Assembly (NCBI RefSeq): GCF_905220415.1
Contig: NC_059549.1
Coordinates: 10,230,001 to 10,294,000 of the forward strand
Direction: 5' to 3'
Source of the DNA: Colias croceus
Lineage: Eukaryota; Arthropoda; Insecta; Lepidoptera; Pieridae
Length of the DNA: 64,000 nt
Part shown: piece by piece, positions 11,499-23,045 of the stretch
How positions within the stretch are numbered: position 1 is the first letter of the stretch
How the letters are laid out: each line of letters opens with the position of its first letter
Made by a program: the position numbers and the translations under genes
Notes under the pieces: model-generated
Told to the model about the DNA's origin: nothing
The model's input: the letters and a program-made list of their open reading frames with translations, nothing else
Databases searched by the model: none

Positions 11499-12946
11499 TA
11501 TAAAAAACACGTACAATAAACTAAAATACATTTCACCCAAAACCTAACTACGTCTAACCTAAAATCGATTGCACCAATTGAAACAAACCATTTTATTCGA
11601 GCATATTCCCTCCATTTTCTATTTAGAAAATCTTCACGTATCCAAAGACCCTCCTGATCAATTTACCTTCTATTCAATTGTGTTTCAATTGTTCCTGCAA
11701 ATAATGTTATTGTGTGCTCTTTAAGATATACACGCTTATTGTAATAAGGTACGGTCTATCAGTCGAAGGGTAAAGGGTAAATTATATTATCGATTTTTTG
11801 TAAGTAGGTAGTTTATGGGAAAGAAATGAATGTGCCTCTAATATGGTAGACTGAGTTTTTGCTTATTTGCGTGTATGCAATGGAACTAATGTTCCTTGTG
11901 TTCTATTCCATTTGTAGCCTTGTAATTAATACTGGAGTAAGAAGGGGAATAAAATGAATTAGTATATAGACCATTGTTTTGTATAGAAATACCCAAAAAA
12001 TTGAACGAATCTGGCTTCAGCGCGTAGGTACGTAGAGAAAAGCTATATCCTTATCTTTTTCGCTCAATTTTTAACACCTAATTACTTAAAATATATTTGT
12101 TTAAATACCTTACGCATAAACTACTGAACAGATTAGCTGGTATTGAATGTAAGCAAGAATATTATAATACAGTCTACATTTCTTAGCGAGTAAGGCCATC
12201 AACCGCTCATTTCTAAATAATACGCCGTCAATCATACGTAATATCGATCAAACAACACACAATACTTCATAAATATGTCTAAAATAAATTAAAGAAGCTT
12301 TTATAATAATGAAACTCAAGCATATTGCCTCGCCGCTGCTGTACTAAGCTGAGAATCAAAATTAAATTTTATGAGCGTGTTGGATCTTAGGTACGTTGTA
12401 TTATTATATGTTTATAATAATGTTGTATTATAAGAAACTTTTTTCAATAATTAGCTTTGCAGTTAACTGCTAGTTTTGTAGAAAATTTTGTGCTGTTGAT
12501 TGCGCGGTATTTTAAGAAATGTTGTTTCTACTTTCTACTTCAAAGAGTTGTTGCCTATTTTTCAGATGATATAATGACAACCTTTAGACAACGTAAATGA
12601 TATTCGAAAGGTCGAGATGAATAAAATTAATATATTCGTTAAATTATTCTATTTATAAAAAGTTTGTGCGTTTATTTATAGAAAGTAATATTTGACGATC
12701 AAATTAAACGGTTGTTTATCTCCTTATTGAAAAAACTCTACGGTAAAAATATTTATTACTAATAATTTTAATATACAAACAAACCGCCCCGACTTCGATT
12801 GTTTTTCAATTTCCTAATCCAGACGAAAATAATTCTAACAATGGCAAAATCTTGAAAATCCGTTCATACGTTCTTGATTTATAGATAGTGTAACAACCAC
12901 GACTTTCCTTTATATCAGTATTTTAATATACCGTGTATCTTTTCAG
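11499..12946. other. non-coding upstream of the FRMPD4-like exons
   Basis: AT-rich sequence. I searched it for the missing 5' exon (short frame with ATG ending before a donor in phase 2) and found no convincing candidate. No RNA gene or repeat recognised. Confidence 0.45.
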
Positions 12947-13081
12947 TCACATCACGCGAACAGCAAGCTGGCTACCACCTGTGGAGAGCTGGTGCTGCAG
13001 AGAACCCAGTAGCCATGATGAGGAGCTTCCGTATGGGTGGGAACAGGCCCTGGACAGCAGGGGCAAACCGTATTATATCAA
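12947..13081 (+). CDS. FRMPD4: FRMPD4-like exon 1 in window: N-terminal segment and first half of WW domain
   Basis: Acceptor tcttttcag before 12947 and donor GTGAGT at 13082. The exon opens with one base of a split codon, then reads HITRTASWLPPVESW and later LPYGWEQALDSRGKPYYI, the start of a WW domain with its first Trp and the flanking Pro. It ends with two bases of an Asn codon completed in the next exon. The segment RTASWLPPVESW parallels the RTKSSGWPPPSGTW stretch of the vertebrate protein. The other two frames contain stops. Confidence 0.9.
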
Positions 13082-16000
13082 GTGAGTGTACAAGAGACAT
13101 TTAAAAACCTATCTCCAACGTCTCGTAAAATAGCAACGGTAATTGTTATTATCTTCATTTAGGTACATCGAAAGTTTTATTTGCATCTGGTGTAATTTAT
13201 GATACCTAGGTATCTCACCGTCATATCAAGGGTGAATGAACAAGACGAACACGAGTAGATAATAGTCTTCTCAGTACCACATTCTTACTGTTCATTTAAT
13301 TCCTCTCAAAGAAACCCTTTCCAAAATTCCAGCCACGTCAACAAAACAACCACCTACGTGGCTCCAGAGAGCACATCCCACGAGACACCACCAGCGCCCC
13401 GTGATGTGGTGCTCGAGCGGGATCCAGAGCTGGGCTTCGGGTTTGTGGCTGGGTCGGAGCGGCCTGTGCTCGTCAGATTTGTTACTGACCACTCGCCTAG
13501 TGTTGGGAAGGTAAGGGCTTAAATATTGGCATATCTATACTATAATATTATAAAGCTGAAGAGTTTGTTTGTTTGAACGCGACAATCTCGGGAACTACTG
13601 GCCGATTTGAAAAATTCTTTCGGTGTTAGATAGCCCATTTATCGAGGAAGGCTCTGCTTTGTATCATCATGTTAAGACCAACAAGAGCGGAGCAATGCTG
13701 GTGAAACCGCGGAGCACAGCTAGTTTTATCTAAAAACGCCTGTTTCATTAATTATATTATTAAAGTAGTGATATTTTGGATTTGTATTGATAGACGTAAT
13801 ATGTTCTCGTTTATCTGGTTAGATTCATGACTGACGATTCGCAGAGTGTTGTTAGTAAAGTAAGTCTTAATTTTGACACTAAATAAATTCTGCTGTTGTT
13901 GAGAAAGTTTGTATGTCTTATCATGATAGATTCTGTAATTATAAATGCAAAAATTTGCATGGATGTTACTATTTTACGTAAAGAGTCTGTTTAATTCTTG
14001 GTAGATTCTGTTATCAATAATTCGAAGGTTGTATGGAGGTATGGGTTGTAGGGAGGTATTATAATCTTATATGAAAACAATATCTTATTGATTCTGAAGA
14101 TCAGTCTATAGTCTGCTATTTTCCGAAAGCTGTGGTAAGTTAGTTATTTTTCACTCGACTGGTCGACTCTATAAATTGTAGCATGTCCCTGTATAATAAG
14201 CATATTGGACAAAACTGCACAGGACAAAGTCAGATTAAAAACTTTGAAAGCACGTACAAAATGCTTTAAACTTTGCAATTGGAAACTTTGTATGTCATAC
14301 ATAGTCGGTACTTAGGAGCCGGAGAATTTAATTATAATGAGTTTTTGATCGTTTTGAAAAAGTTATCATGAATTTGATATTTAGTTTTAGCATTATTATA
14401 AACGAAGCGGGTTTCGAATCCGCGTCTTTCGCCTTACACTACCCTACGAATGTGTATTTAATAAGTAGGTATGTAGTTACATGGAAGTTATATCGAATGT
14501 GTGCAAAAAACACTTAAATTTATGGAAGTTCATAAAAAGCTTTCCTTCAGTCTGTAGGCCTTTTACAATAAAAAGTGAAACGATAACTTTTATTGGGAGC
14601 AGTACAGTCTTGTTGGCTCTAATTAATATTAATGTTATTAGCATATTTGAATATGATTTAATGTAGCTAAGATTCGACTGAAGAACATAATATTTTAAAT
14701 TTCTGTGGCTTTTGACATCCTCGTTATAGAAAACATAGAGAACCATAGACCACATAATTCATGATGCGAGAAATCTCTTCCAAATGAAGTTAACAATTAT
14801 TACCTCAAAATTTCCACAAATCTTATATTAAAAATCATAATTTACAATTCCCAGCTCGAACCTGGAGACCAGATCCTCTGCGTCAATGGAGAAGACGTGA
14901 GCTTGGCAGCTAGGGAGCACGTCATCTCCGCAGTACGAGCGTGTTCCGACAAGGTCACATTACGCGTCTGCCAGCCAGCGAGGAGCGGCAACCCGGCTAG
15001 GCGGTCCGCGTTCCTCTCTGCTGCTAAACGCGCGAGGCTACGAGCCAGACCTCCAAGGGTTCGGTTCGCGGACTCTGTGCAACTGAATGGCGCTCCTATG
15101 TATCCGGTATGTTTGTTACAAGATGCTTTTATTTGTCTGATACTATTAATCGAAATTTGCTTGATAAACTTCATGATATGACTTTGTCAGGACAGAAATA
15201 AGCCGAGCGGAGAATTAATTAACCCATTGAGCCCCGAGCGGCCCGATCTGACCACGACACATTAGATTTTCTATTGTGTCTGTGATTCCGGGGGCTGAGT
15301 TATTAAACAAAAAATGCAGTGGCAATACATAAAGTTTAATTTGTGTGCTTAATATTTGTTATGCTATGTAAATCATCAGTTATTACCTACCTATTTATTA
15401 AACACCTCCTGTATAGTTAAAGCAAGATCAATAGGTACCTAACATAAACCAGGCCAAATAATTTAACTTGATTTTATTACATTTTAACAAGTAACTTTTT
15501 CCATTCCAGCCATCAGCATTTTCTCTCGGTGATCTCTGCCTACCACCAATGGCGAATGTCCTCAAAGTGTTCCTGGAAAACGGTCAAACCAAATCCTTTA
15601 AGTACGACGCAACAACCACCGTAGCTGATGTGGTCACCAGCTTGAAGGATAAGCTCTGTATTACCGCGGAGGAGCATTTCAGCCTTGTTGTGGAACATGT
15701 GAAGAGCTTGAGACGGAATAAGTTGACGTTACTGGATCCTAAGGAGTCTTTAGCTAGAGTGAGTAGAAAGTTATATTATTTATTAGATGAAACTTCCCTA
15801 GATGTATGTACCCATATTTCAAAAAGGAATTGACTATTTTTATATGATTTCTCCTGTTCGCTTCACCAGTAGCATTTTACTGTAATTTAGTAGTGATCTT
15901 CTGATTTATATCCAAAGGTATAGAAGCAATATATTTATAGACTATAGATATTTAGATTTTACATACATACCCACAGCAAAAAGTAGCATTAAAAGCTTTA

Positions 16001-19000
16001 AAACTATTTCCAGATTGCCTCCCGCCCCGGCTCGCACAAGATGCGCTGTCTCTACCGCATTGTCTTCATGCCGAGCTCTGCAGCCGACCTCGCGCAGACG
16101 GACCTCGCAGCGCTCGACTACCTGTACATGCAGTGCTGTAACGATGTAGCCCAGGACCGCTTCGCGCCAGAACTGCAGCCAGAAGTCGCGCTGCGGTTGG
16201 CAGCACTGCATATACATCAACACGCGCTTGCGCATAATATGTCACCAGCGAAATTGACTGTTAAGGCTGTTGAGTAAGTTAATATAAGATTGTGTTAGAA
16301 GAATTTCTAGAAATAATGTCACCCAGGATCGCTTCGCGCCAGAACTGCAGCCAGAAGTTGCGCTGCGGTTGGCAGCACTGCATATACATCAACATGCGCT
16401 GGCGCATAATATGTCACCAGCGAAATTGACTGTTAAGGCTGTTGAGTAAGTTGATATAAGATTGTGTTAGTAGAATTTATGATCTAGCAATGATGTCGCC
16501 AAGGATCTGTTCACGCCAGAACTGCAGCCAGAAGTCGCGTTTCGTATTTGTTGGCGCATAATATGTCGCCAGCCAAATTAACTGTTAAGGCTGTTGAGTA
16601 AGTAGATAAAAATATGATAATTGTATGTGTAGAATTTATGATGGAAATGGACAAACGTAAAAAACTGCAGACTCCAGCTAGTACTATAAAAGTGGCAAGA
16701 TTCTTCAAATAAATGAAAAAAAAAAAATTAAATGTAGAGAGTTTTATGAATCAGCCCAAATGCTACATTATTACGAAAGGAAAAGGCACTGAAAGAAATC
16801 TAAATGAATATGCGACTTAAAGTTTTAATTTATTTCAGGCGAGAATTCGGTCTAGAGCGGTTCGTTCCGAGCAGTCTTCTAGAAAGTATGAAGAGAAAGG
16901 AGCTGCGACGTCTTGTGGCGCACTTTCTGAAACTCAATGCGCAGATGACGGGCAGTCAGCGGCAACTTACGCAGTTACAGGTAAATATGGATAAGTTTAT
17001 ATCCGGACAATTAGCTATCTAATAAACTGGACTAAAGAAACAATACTCTTTCTTACACAATTGAATAAAGAAAAAAAGATTACGCCTGTTAAATATAACC
17101 GGAAAAATGAACGCCTGTGGATATATCTCCGTAAATTTCTTTTTCCAGGCAAAACTCCACTATTTGGACATAGTGGGTGGTCTCCCGAGCTACGGAGCCA
17201 AATGCTTCAGCAGCAGCAGACCAGAGCGAGTGTTGCTCGTGTCACCGCGCTTTGGTCTTAGCCAAATTGTTGGCAGAGGGAACTCTGTGGTCAGTATAAT
17301 GTATTGTAATTAATTTATGGTACTTTTTGATTTCTTATGCGATTATTACGTTCTTTACGACGTATAGAATTAAATTTTGATCATCTAAATTAGCACTTAG
17401 ATAAATAGTCATTTTTATAGGTTGTTTAACTTTTGTTTTTTTTTATCTTTTGTTAATTTTCATCAACAAGGAAACTCCTCCTTAAGGTAGGTACAATAAA
17501 TAAGTGTTCATCAATGTTAATTATGTCTGACTTTAAGTAATTGGTGGTTATGTTTATTTTAAAAGCAATCTTAATCTATATCTTAATCCATTCCTTATCT
17601 AAATCTAAATCTTAATCCATAATACCACCTCTCTTTCCTTTCATATTATTAACTGCTCATTAGACCATCTTTAAATTTGCAGCCGCAATCCATAGCATCT
17701 CTCGAAGAAGTGGAGAGCATCCGAGTGAAGAGCGAGTGCAGCAGCAGCTCGGAGGTCGCCATCTTTCTACAAAGAGACCGCGTGCTCGCGCTGCTCATGG
17801 ATGAAAGGGACGCTGGCGAAATGCCGCTTGTTATAGCTGGGTATGACATTTTGGTCAATTACTAACATTAATGGATCTATGTAATCTAATTGTTTCAAAT
17901 AAAATTTATGAATAAATTTGTTTATGGAACTAGATTTCGTTCTTAAAACTTAACGAATAGTAGGTATATTAAAACCGCATATAATATAATAATATACTGG
18001 AACCTTTCTTGAGAACTAAGCTATCCATTTGCGAAAAAAAAATCGGTCCAGTAGTTTTATACTTTATCACGAACGTCAAACAGACGGACAGGCGCTATAT
18101 TTTAATTTTACAAAATATGTTGAAAGCTAATTTGGATATTAGATTATACAGTGAACAAAATAATAATGCATTATATTTTTTCAAGGTATTACAAACTTGC
18201 AACTGGTAAGGACTTACCCGTTGAACAGGAAAGGGAACCAATGACGGAAGATATAGGTAAATTTTCATGTCAACCATAACAATCATTTACGAATTCATTT
18301 ATCATTAACTATTTGCAATGTGCATGATAATCAATTCTCGTTCATACTATTCCAGCGCCGCCATATTTATCACAACACAACGTGGTTCCAGCAAAATGGA
18401 GTTATTTGTACTACGACGATCCCGTGTCGAACTCTAAAAAGCACTTCGCAATATTCACAATGCCTCCACCGTACCACTCCACGCCCGACCAATCAAAATC
18501 TCTCGACACCAACATGAACTCGAATATTGCTAACAGAAATAACAGCAATAACTCTAGTCCTATAATAGGATATGATAAATCAAACTTCGGTCCCGAATTA
18601 CACTTCGAGAAATGCAAACGAAACGATAGCTTTAGGCTCTTCGATCCCAATGACACATGTTTCCTAGATGATGGCATGGGCTTTGATCTACAAAGCGTTT
18701 TGTCCATGGAACTATTAGAAAATGCTAATAATCCGCGGCTGGTTGAAGCGAAAAATGAAGCAGTATTAAGAAGAGTGGCGGAAATGCAAAAGCTGGTTGA
18801 GAATTCAGAACAGTATTTGACTCAAAACTGTGATGTTTACAATGAAAATGGTACAATAAGAGACGAACTGGTAGGCAAAGAAACGAGTGTAGATCAAATT
18901 GAAAGCGATACTGAATCTATCAATAGTAAAATGTCTGCTGCGGATGACGCACCCGGCATACTTAAGCATAGTGATTCGTTATTGTTACTAACGGAAACTA

Positions 19001-22000
19001 TTAATCAGGGTTTAAGCGTATTAAGTGTACCTGAAAGTAACAAAGACAATGTTAACGATTTAACAAAAAGACAATCGCAAGGTCTTAGTGCCATTTTGAA
19101 TAACTGTGGTTTGACTGATGCTCTATTGGCTCTCAATAATGATATGGTTTACTCTGAAAGTGACAATGATTCTTCATACACTCCCACTAGCAGTCCTGTA
19201 CGAAAACATCTTAACAAACCAGTTAATAAGAGTGTCAGAACTAGTTTTGGATTAATGAGTCCAGATGCTACAAGCACAAATGACAATAAAGAACCTAATT
19301 TAAAAGAATACCTAAAGCAACTTAGAGAAAAAAGCAACAGAGAAGATAACGCTGCTGAGTTACCATTCTTCTTCCAAGAATCAATAGACAACGACGCTGA
19401 GCTTATAGATTTAACATTAATACCTCCTCCTCAAACGCCCGACGAATTAGACTGCGCCACACAAGTGCCTCAAATATTACCAGTTGTTCCGCCTTCATTT
19501 GCAGATGACAACAACGTTGACGAAACAGACAGTAGTCCGAAAGCAAATGAATTAGAAGAATTTATAGCAAATGTTACGATTCAACCACCTACAGTTAAAG
19601 TGACGCCAGCAATTGAGCTCACTCCTGAAGAAATTATGTCGTATATTATTCCACCACCACCAACTTCAAGCTCCTCTAATTTAGAAAAAGATCATGGATA
19701 TGTGAATCAACTTGAATTAATTGACCAAAAAAATGAGCAAAATGGAACAAGTGATGCAAAACCAGCTAATGGTGAAGTAGTAAGAGGAGCGCTAACCGTT
19801 AGTGAGATTAGGAACATGTTTACTGCTAAAACTTTAAGCGACGCTAGAAATAGTCTGCTATTAAAAGATAAAAGTAGTAGTCTAGGCAAAACAAAATCTG
19901 ATTCTCCTAAAGGAAAAAGAAAAAGTATATCTGGCGAAAAGCAAGTCAACGGAAACGCACACGTTATAGAATATCCTACCGTGGAGAGAAAAGGTATGTT
20001 TTCATGCTGTAGTAAAGATAAAAGTAAGAATGAAGATAGCGATGAAACTGAACAAATTGATGGTAACCTTCACAATTCCGATTCAATGCCTGATGTTTGT
20101 GAAGTGCGACCTCCTCCAAGACGAAAAAGTGTCGAAATTAAAAAGCCTCCCGAACGACCGCCTAAAACACCCCCCACTCCCGCACCTCGTCCCAGATCCA
20201 ACTCCTTTACCTGTACAAACAACGAATTAACAGCTGTCGAAATACCAAATAACCATTTTAGCACTTTAAATAATAGAAAGTTAAACTATAAAGTGGTTTG
20301 CGACATAAATGAAACTCAGCAACAGACCCCGCCGCAAGTACCACCCCGATTAGAAAACAGAGTTCTCTCACCACCTCCTCCAATCATGTTACCACCTAAA
20401 AAGCCCCCTTTACCTCCTGTACCAAGTATAGAGGTTTTAAGAATGAAAACTTCACAGAAACTGTCACCAGTGCGGATGGAACGCCACGCGAGCATCGGCT
20501 CCCCACATTTCCAAAGAAACCTTAACACCTACCGAAATCTCGAATTAGAAAGTAGACTGACTGACGAAGAAACAAGTATACGTTCGACACAAACCTACAG
20601 TTCTATGACGCTGCAAAATCGTCACGTGCGCTCGAATTCGGAAACCAAAAACACTATTTTAAAGAACAAAGACATGACGGCTTTATCGTTATGTTCACCG
20701 CAAATGAATCGCCGTTTCAGCAACCGGCCTGACCTCTTGAACGGTGCGCCGTGCAGCGATCAGAGAGTGTTCAGTCCTCCTCTTTCCGAACGAAAGTCTT
20801 TTAGGAAGGACAGCGCTAGTCCAACTACGAAGAGTCAGAACCACGTGCGGTTTAAGGATGAAGTCGTGGATGATATTCCGACGCCTCCATCACCTCCGAC
20901 GGTGAAGTTTCCGGAATTCCAAGCTGGGAACAACGGACACGTGTCTATAGAGAATCTCTTGTGTAAGACTGAAGTAGCGGTGGACGGGCTGTTGCAGAGG
21001 CTGCACCAGGTGGCCCAGAAGTGTTCGCATCAGCATGCTCACGGTGGTGGTGAAGATATAGATGAAGTTAAGTTTCAGGTATGTTCTAATTGTTTAATAT
21101 TAATAACGTGCACTTTTATCCCTTACACATTTTTAATAGCTTATTTTATTGAAGAGGTTGTTCTCTAGTCTTACATTATACGCATTAGACAACTTAAGAG
21201 CTTTATCAAAAAAACTGTGTTCTTCACAGCATATTTTTTTTAACATTTTAATTAACACTACAAAGTATAAAGACATCACGTTCTAACTACATTAATATTT
21301 TACTAACTAAAATCTATTACAACAATATGATAAACAGAATTTTCTCGAATTATTTAAAACATAATTAATTGTCTTTAACAGCGCGCTCGTAGTGAGCTAA
21401 CATCGTGTGCAGTATCCCTAGTGGGAACATCTCGTACGCTGGTGGGAGCTCTGGGCGGGAACAGCGGCACTACTGCAGCATCAGCGCTTGCTGACTGCTT
21501 GGCGCCGTTGAGGAGGCTTGCTGATCTTGCTCAGGTTTATATTTGATGCTCTCTTTGGCAGGTCTAAAAATATTAAGGGTCATGCTTATTGTTCGCCATT
21601 AGAAGACGCATTAGCTGGACCTGTTTCCCTGGATTACAGTTACTCAGCTAGCATAAGTTACAAGAAATAACTGATAGATTAGTGTTTTATACGGATAAGC
21701 AATAGCAGCAGAGCGGTTTAAGCAAATTATTAAATAATTAATTAAGCAGTGTTTTTTATCTAGATTTAAAAAGCTGTTTAAAAAGCTTAATCTGATTATA
21801 AAAAAAACAAATTCAACTACCAATGTGTATCGTTACTCGTATTTATTTTATTATAATTAATTAATTTTATTATAATTCAACTATTTTACAGGCACTTGGC
21901 ACACATACCTCCGCGCCTCTACAAACGCGTAATCTTGTCCTGCGCGTCCACGATGTGACTGCGGCCTTCAAGGAGCTGGCTGGTGCTGAAATGGCACAAA

Positions 22001-22146
22001 TCATTCATGAGCACAATACAAAAGCCTCCCAAGGTCACGGCCAAGACAAAAATTCCACCTTAGAAGGACAATTGGCTCTACGCGCTGAATGCCTCGCTAA
22101 TGTTCTGGCAACACTACTCAGAAGTTTGCGCGTGTTTTCGCCGTAA
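12947..22146 (+). CDS. FRMPD4: FRMPD4/Preso-like scaffold protein (WW-PDZ-FERM), 12 exons, 5' incomplete
   Basis: Exons joined by GT-AG introns: 12947-13081, 13333-13510, 14855-15106, 15510-15758, 16014-16273, 16839-16980, 17149-17289, 17683-17840, 18186-18256, 18356-21078, 21382-21534, 21892-22146. All phases match and give 1571 residues plus stop. Domain order: WW (about residues 27-58, LPYGWEQ), PDZ (about 66-150, carboxylate loop LGFGFVAG), FERM (about 202-545, starting NVLKVFLENGQTKSF), then about 1000 mostly disordered residues with proline-rich stretches. This order, and the wording of the PDZ and FERM segments, match vertebrate FRMPD4 as I remember it. Known role of the family: submembrane scaffold binding PSD-95-type partners and regulating spines and mGluR signalling; function in insects is inferred. 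There is no in-frame ATG in exon 1 (first in-frame Met is in exon 3), so at least one upstream exon is missing. The terminal residues VFSP do not look like a class I PDZ ligand. Confidence 0.93.
13333..13510 (+). CDS. FRMPD4: FRMPD4-like exon 2: end of WW domain and start of PDZ domain
   Basis: Acceptor attccag, donor GTAAGG. It encodes HVNKTTTYVAPES (end of the WW domain; the usual second Trp is Tyr here, as in degenerate FRMPD WW domains) followed by PPAPRDVVLERDPELGFGF, the beta-A strand and carboxylate-binding loop of the PDZ domain. It ends in phase 0 at SPSVGK. Confidence 0.92.
13535..13724 (+). mobile_element. Helitron/LEP1-like non-autonomous repeat in intron 2
   Basis: Starts CTATACTATAATATTATAAA, continues with GAAGAGTTTGTTTGTTTG and a GCCCATTTATCGAGGAAGGC block, and ends GGAGCACAGCTAGT. 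The same unit recurs at 4839, 42426 (reverse), 44341 and 58892. Family name is from memory; repeat status is seen directly. Confidence 0.75.
14855..15106 (+). CDS. FRMPD4: FRMPD4-like exon 3: end of PDZ domain and PDZ-FERM linker
   Basis: 84 codons between acceptor attcccag and donor GTATGT. LEPGDQILCVNGEDVSLAAR is the core of a PDZ domain; REHVISAVRACSDKVTLRVCQP completes it. The following basic segment (SAFLSAAKRARLRARPPRVR) closely parallels the vertebrate [20 protein letters not shown] linker. The exon is GC-richer than its surroundings, and long open frames on the opposite strand are shadows of this exon. Confidence 0.93.
15510..15758 (+). CDS. FRMPD4: FRMPD4-like exon 4: FERM F1 (ubiquitin-like) lobe
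   Basis: 83 codons, acceptor cattccag, donor GTGAGT, phase 0 at both ends. NVLKVFLENGQTKSFKYD opens the FERM domain; AEEHFSLVVEHVKSL and LTLLDPKESLAR complete the ubiquitin-like F1 lobe. The match to the vertebrate FRMPD4 F1 lobe is the strongest in the gene. Confidence 0.94.
16014..16273 (+). CDS. FRMPD4: FRMPD4-like exon 5: FERM F1-F2 junction and F2 lobe
   Basis: Acceptor tatttccag, donor GTAAGT, 86 codons plus two bases of a Glu codon. It encodes RPGSHKMRCLYRIVFMPS and YLYMQCCNDVAQDRFAPEL, hallmark F2 text (vertebrate form: YLYVQSCNDVVQERFGPEL). The 3' half of this exon, with its donor, is repeated twice more in the following intron. Confidence 0.94.
16312..16620 (+). repeat. FRMPD4: two partial tandem copies of the exon-5 3' half plus donor site, inside intron 5
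   Basis: Copy 2 (about 16312-16455) repeats exon 5 from CNDVAQDRF to the donor with a 172-base offset. From the GAT codon after the AATGTCACCCAG stretch, its only differences are four third-position, synonymous ones, and GTAAGT is kept. Copy 3 (about 16487-16605, offset about 177) has lost roughly 35 internal bases, contains changes such as DRFAPEL to DLFTPEL, and is frame-broken, although its GTAAGT is kept. Neither copy has the 5' half of the exon or a strong acceptor, so they are probably not normally spliced. The repeats include flanking intron sequence (ATAAGATTGTGTTAG). Confidence 0.88.
16839..16980 (+). CDS. FRMPD4: FRMPD4-like exon 6: FERM F2 lobe
   Basis: Acceptor tttatttcag, donor GTAAAT. 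One base completes the Glu codon of exon 5, then 47 codons read REFGLERFVPSSLLESMKRK and LRRLVAHFLKLNAQM, matching the vertebrate EWGLETFLPSAVLQSMKEK segment. Ends in phase 0 after LTQLQ. Confidence 0.93.
17149..17289 (+). CDS. FRMPD4: FRMPD4-like exon 7: FERM F2-F3 junction and start of F3
   Basis: 47 codons after acceptor tttttccag. AKLHYLDIVGGLPSYGAKCF is the conserved F2-F3 junction, followed by RVLLVSPRFGLSQIV of the PH-like F3 lobe. I place the donor at GTCAGT (17290), which keeps phase 0 with exon 8; a GTGGTC three bases earlier would also keep the frame but is a weaker site. Confidence 0.88.
17683..17840 (+). CDS. FRMPD4: FRMPD4-like exon 8: FERM F3 lobe
   Basis: Acceptor aatttgcag, donor GTATGA, 52 codons plus two bases of a Gly codon. 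It encodes SIASLEEVESIRVKSE and LALLMDERDAGEMPLVIAGY, the PH-like F3 lobe that normally docks phosphoinositide or peptide ligands. The serine cluster SECSSSSEV is not conserved in my memory of the vertebrate protein. Confidence 0.9.
18186..18256 (+). CDS. FRMPD4: FRMPD4-like exon 9: last helix of the FERM domain
   Basis: A 71-base micro-exon with acceptor ttttttcaag and donor GTAAAT. It completes AGYYKLATGKDL, equivalent to the vertebrate TAGYYRLLVDS, and continues PVEQEREPMTEDI. One base is left for the Ala codon completed in exon 10. Confidence 0.9.
18356..21078 (+). CDS. FRMPD4: FRMPD4-like exon 10: long disordered, proline-rich tail
   Basis: 907 codons without a stop, from acceptor actattccag to donor GTATGT. 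It starts APPYLSQHNVVPAKWSYLYY. The remainder is Ser/Asn/Asp-rich and likely disordered, with a small Cys cluster (MFSCCSKDKSKN) and dense proline motifs (KKPPERPPKTPPTPAPRP, PPPPIMLPPKKPPLPPVP) suitable for SH3 or EVH1-type binding. EVRPPPRRKS and RRFSNRPD are basic segments that could be phosphorylated. If the intron were retained, the frame would add 30 codons (VCSNCLILITC...) and stop at 21166-21168. Open frames in other registers here are shadows. Confidence 0.92.
21382..21534 (+). CDS. FRMPD4: FRMPD4-like exon 11: Ala/Leu-rich C-terminal helix
   Basis: 51 codons between acceptor tctttaacag and donor GTTTAT, phase 0 at both ends. It reads RARSELTSCAVSLVGTSRTL and later LADCLAPLRRLADLAQ, a predicted helical segment. 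The weak donor (GTTTAT) is the least convincing of the gene, but the next exon continues in the same frame. Confidence 0.82.
21892..22146 (+). CDS. FRMPD4: FRMPD4-like exon 12: C-terminal helical bundle and stop
   Basis: 84 codons and TAA at 22144-22146, after acceptor ctattttacag. It encodes ALGTHTSAPLQTRNLVLRVH, VTAAFKELAGAEMAQIIHEH and LALRAECLANVLATLLRSLR, ending RVFSP. The pattern of hydrophobic positions suggests a helical bundle that conserves the C-terminal end of the protein. Codon use and GC content match the upstream exons and stop abruptly at the TAA. Confidence 0.85.
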   Translation, partial: ALGTHTSAPLQTRNLVLRVHDVTAAFKELAGAEMAQIIHEHNTKASQGHGQDKNSTLEGQLALRAECLANVLATLLRSLRVFSP

Positions 22147-23045
22147 CCTCGGGTGACAGCTGTCAAACTCGCGCCAAAACATTGCGCCACAGATAATAAT
22201 TAACCGCTTCTCACGACAGAATAAAAATTATTATTCGTGTAACATTGATTTAATGTACATTCTTTTATTACCGTTACTAAAATGAGACCAAATATATTTA
22301 GGTATGTTTGTATAATTAATGTAGCGACATTTTGTTAGTTAAGTTGTAGTTTTGTAAATTTTAACATTCGTTAATATTAATTGTTAACTTTTAATGTGTT
22401 TGTTTAAATTTTATTTATATGGCCTAAGGTGAACGGATCAGCAATAAATTCTGGACGGACGTTTTTATGTATTTTCATAATGTTTAAGGAAATGTAAGAA
22501 TGTAGAATAAAGATCAGGTCTTCCTATATCATGACATCATTTAAAACGTCGGAACAGTATATGAATCCGTAGGAGTGTTACCATAGTAAATAATTATCTG
22601 TATTACATATCTCAATATTAAAATAATCTATGATGTATATTTTCTAAACTTTTAGCGCTGTAACTCGGCGCGTTAACTTACTAAAACTAACCATATCGTT
22701 TTAAAATGCTTGCATAAATAATGCATATTATAATATTAACTGCAATTGATTTAAAAAATACAATAATGCAATACTTTCAATTTTGGCTGGTTTATAATGT
22801 TTAATTACTCTTGCATAATAATTGCCTGCATAAAAAAGCGATGTGCTGATATTTCAATATTGGTGCTATTGTAAAATTAATTTGAAATCTTTGTACACAA
22901 GTTTATAATCTGAGGGAACCATGCTTTTGTTTTTTTGGTTTATTTTAATGTTGTAATGTCACCTATAAAGTACAATTTATTTTGCAATTTTCCTTTAGCC
23001 AAAGATATTTTTCCAAGAACACGGTATTGTGTGAAATAAAGCATT
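22147..23045 (+). other. 3' UTR of the FRMPD4-like gene with candidate poly(A) signals
   Basis: AT-rich sequence without open frames follows the stop. Canonical AATAAA signals occur near 22210, 22505 and 23035; the last, followed by a T-rich stretch, is the best candidate for the main cleavage site. Which is used is inference. Confidence 0.5.

Noticed and set aside
14397..14450. GGGTTTCGAATCCGCG, T-arm-like
   Set aside because: An isolated T-arm-like hairpin with no cloverleaf around it.
14842..15181. Long open frames on both strands (110 aa on - and others)
   Set aside because: They overlap exon 3 of the FRMPD4-like gene, whose frame shows clear PDZ homology; the others are shadows from high GC content.
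18411..20528. Minus-strand frames inside exon 10
   Set aside because: Shadows of a 907-codon coding exon; no family resemblance.
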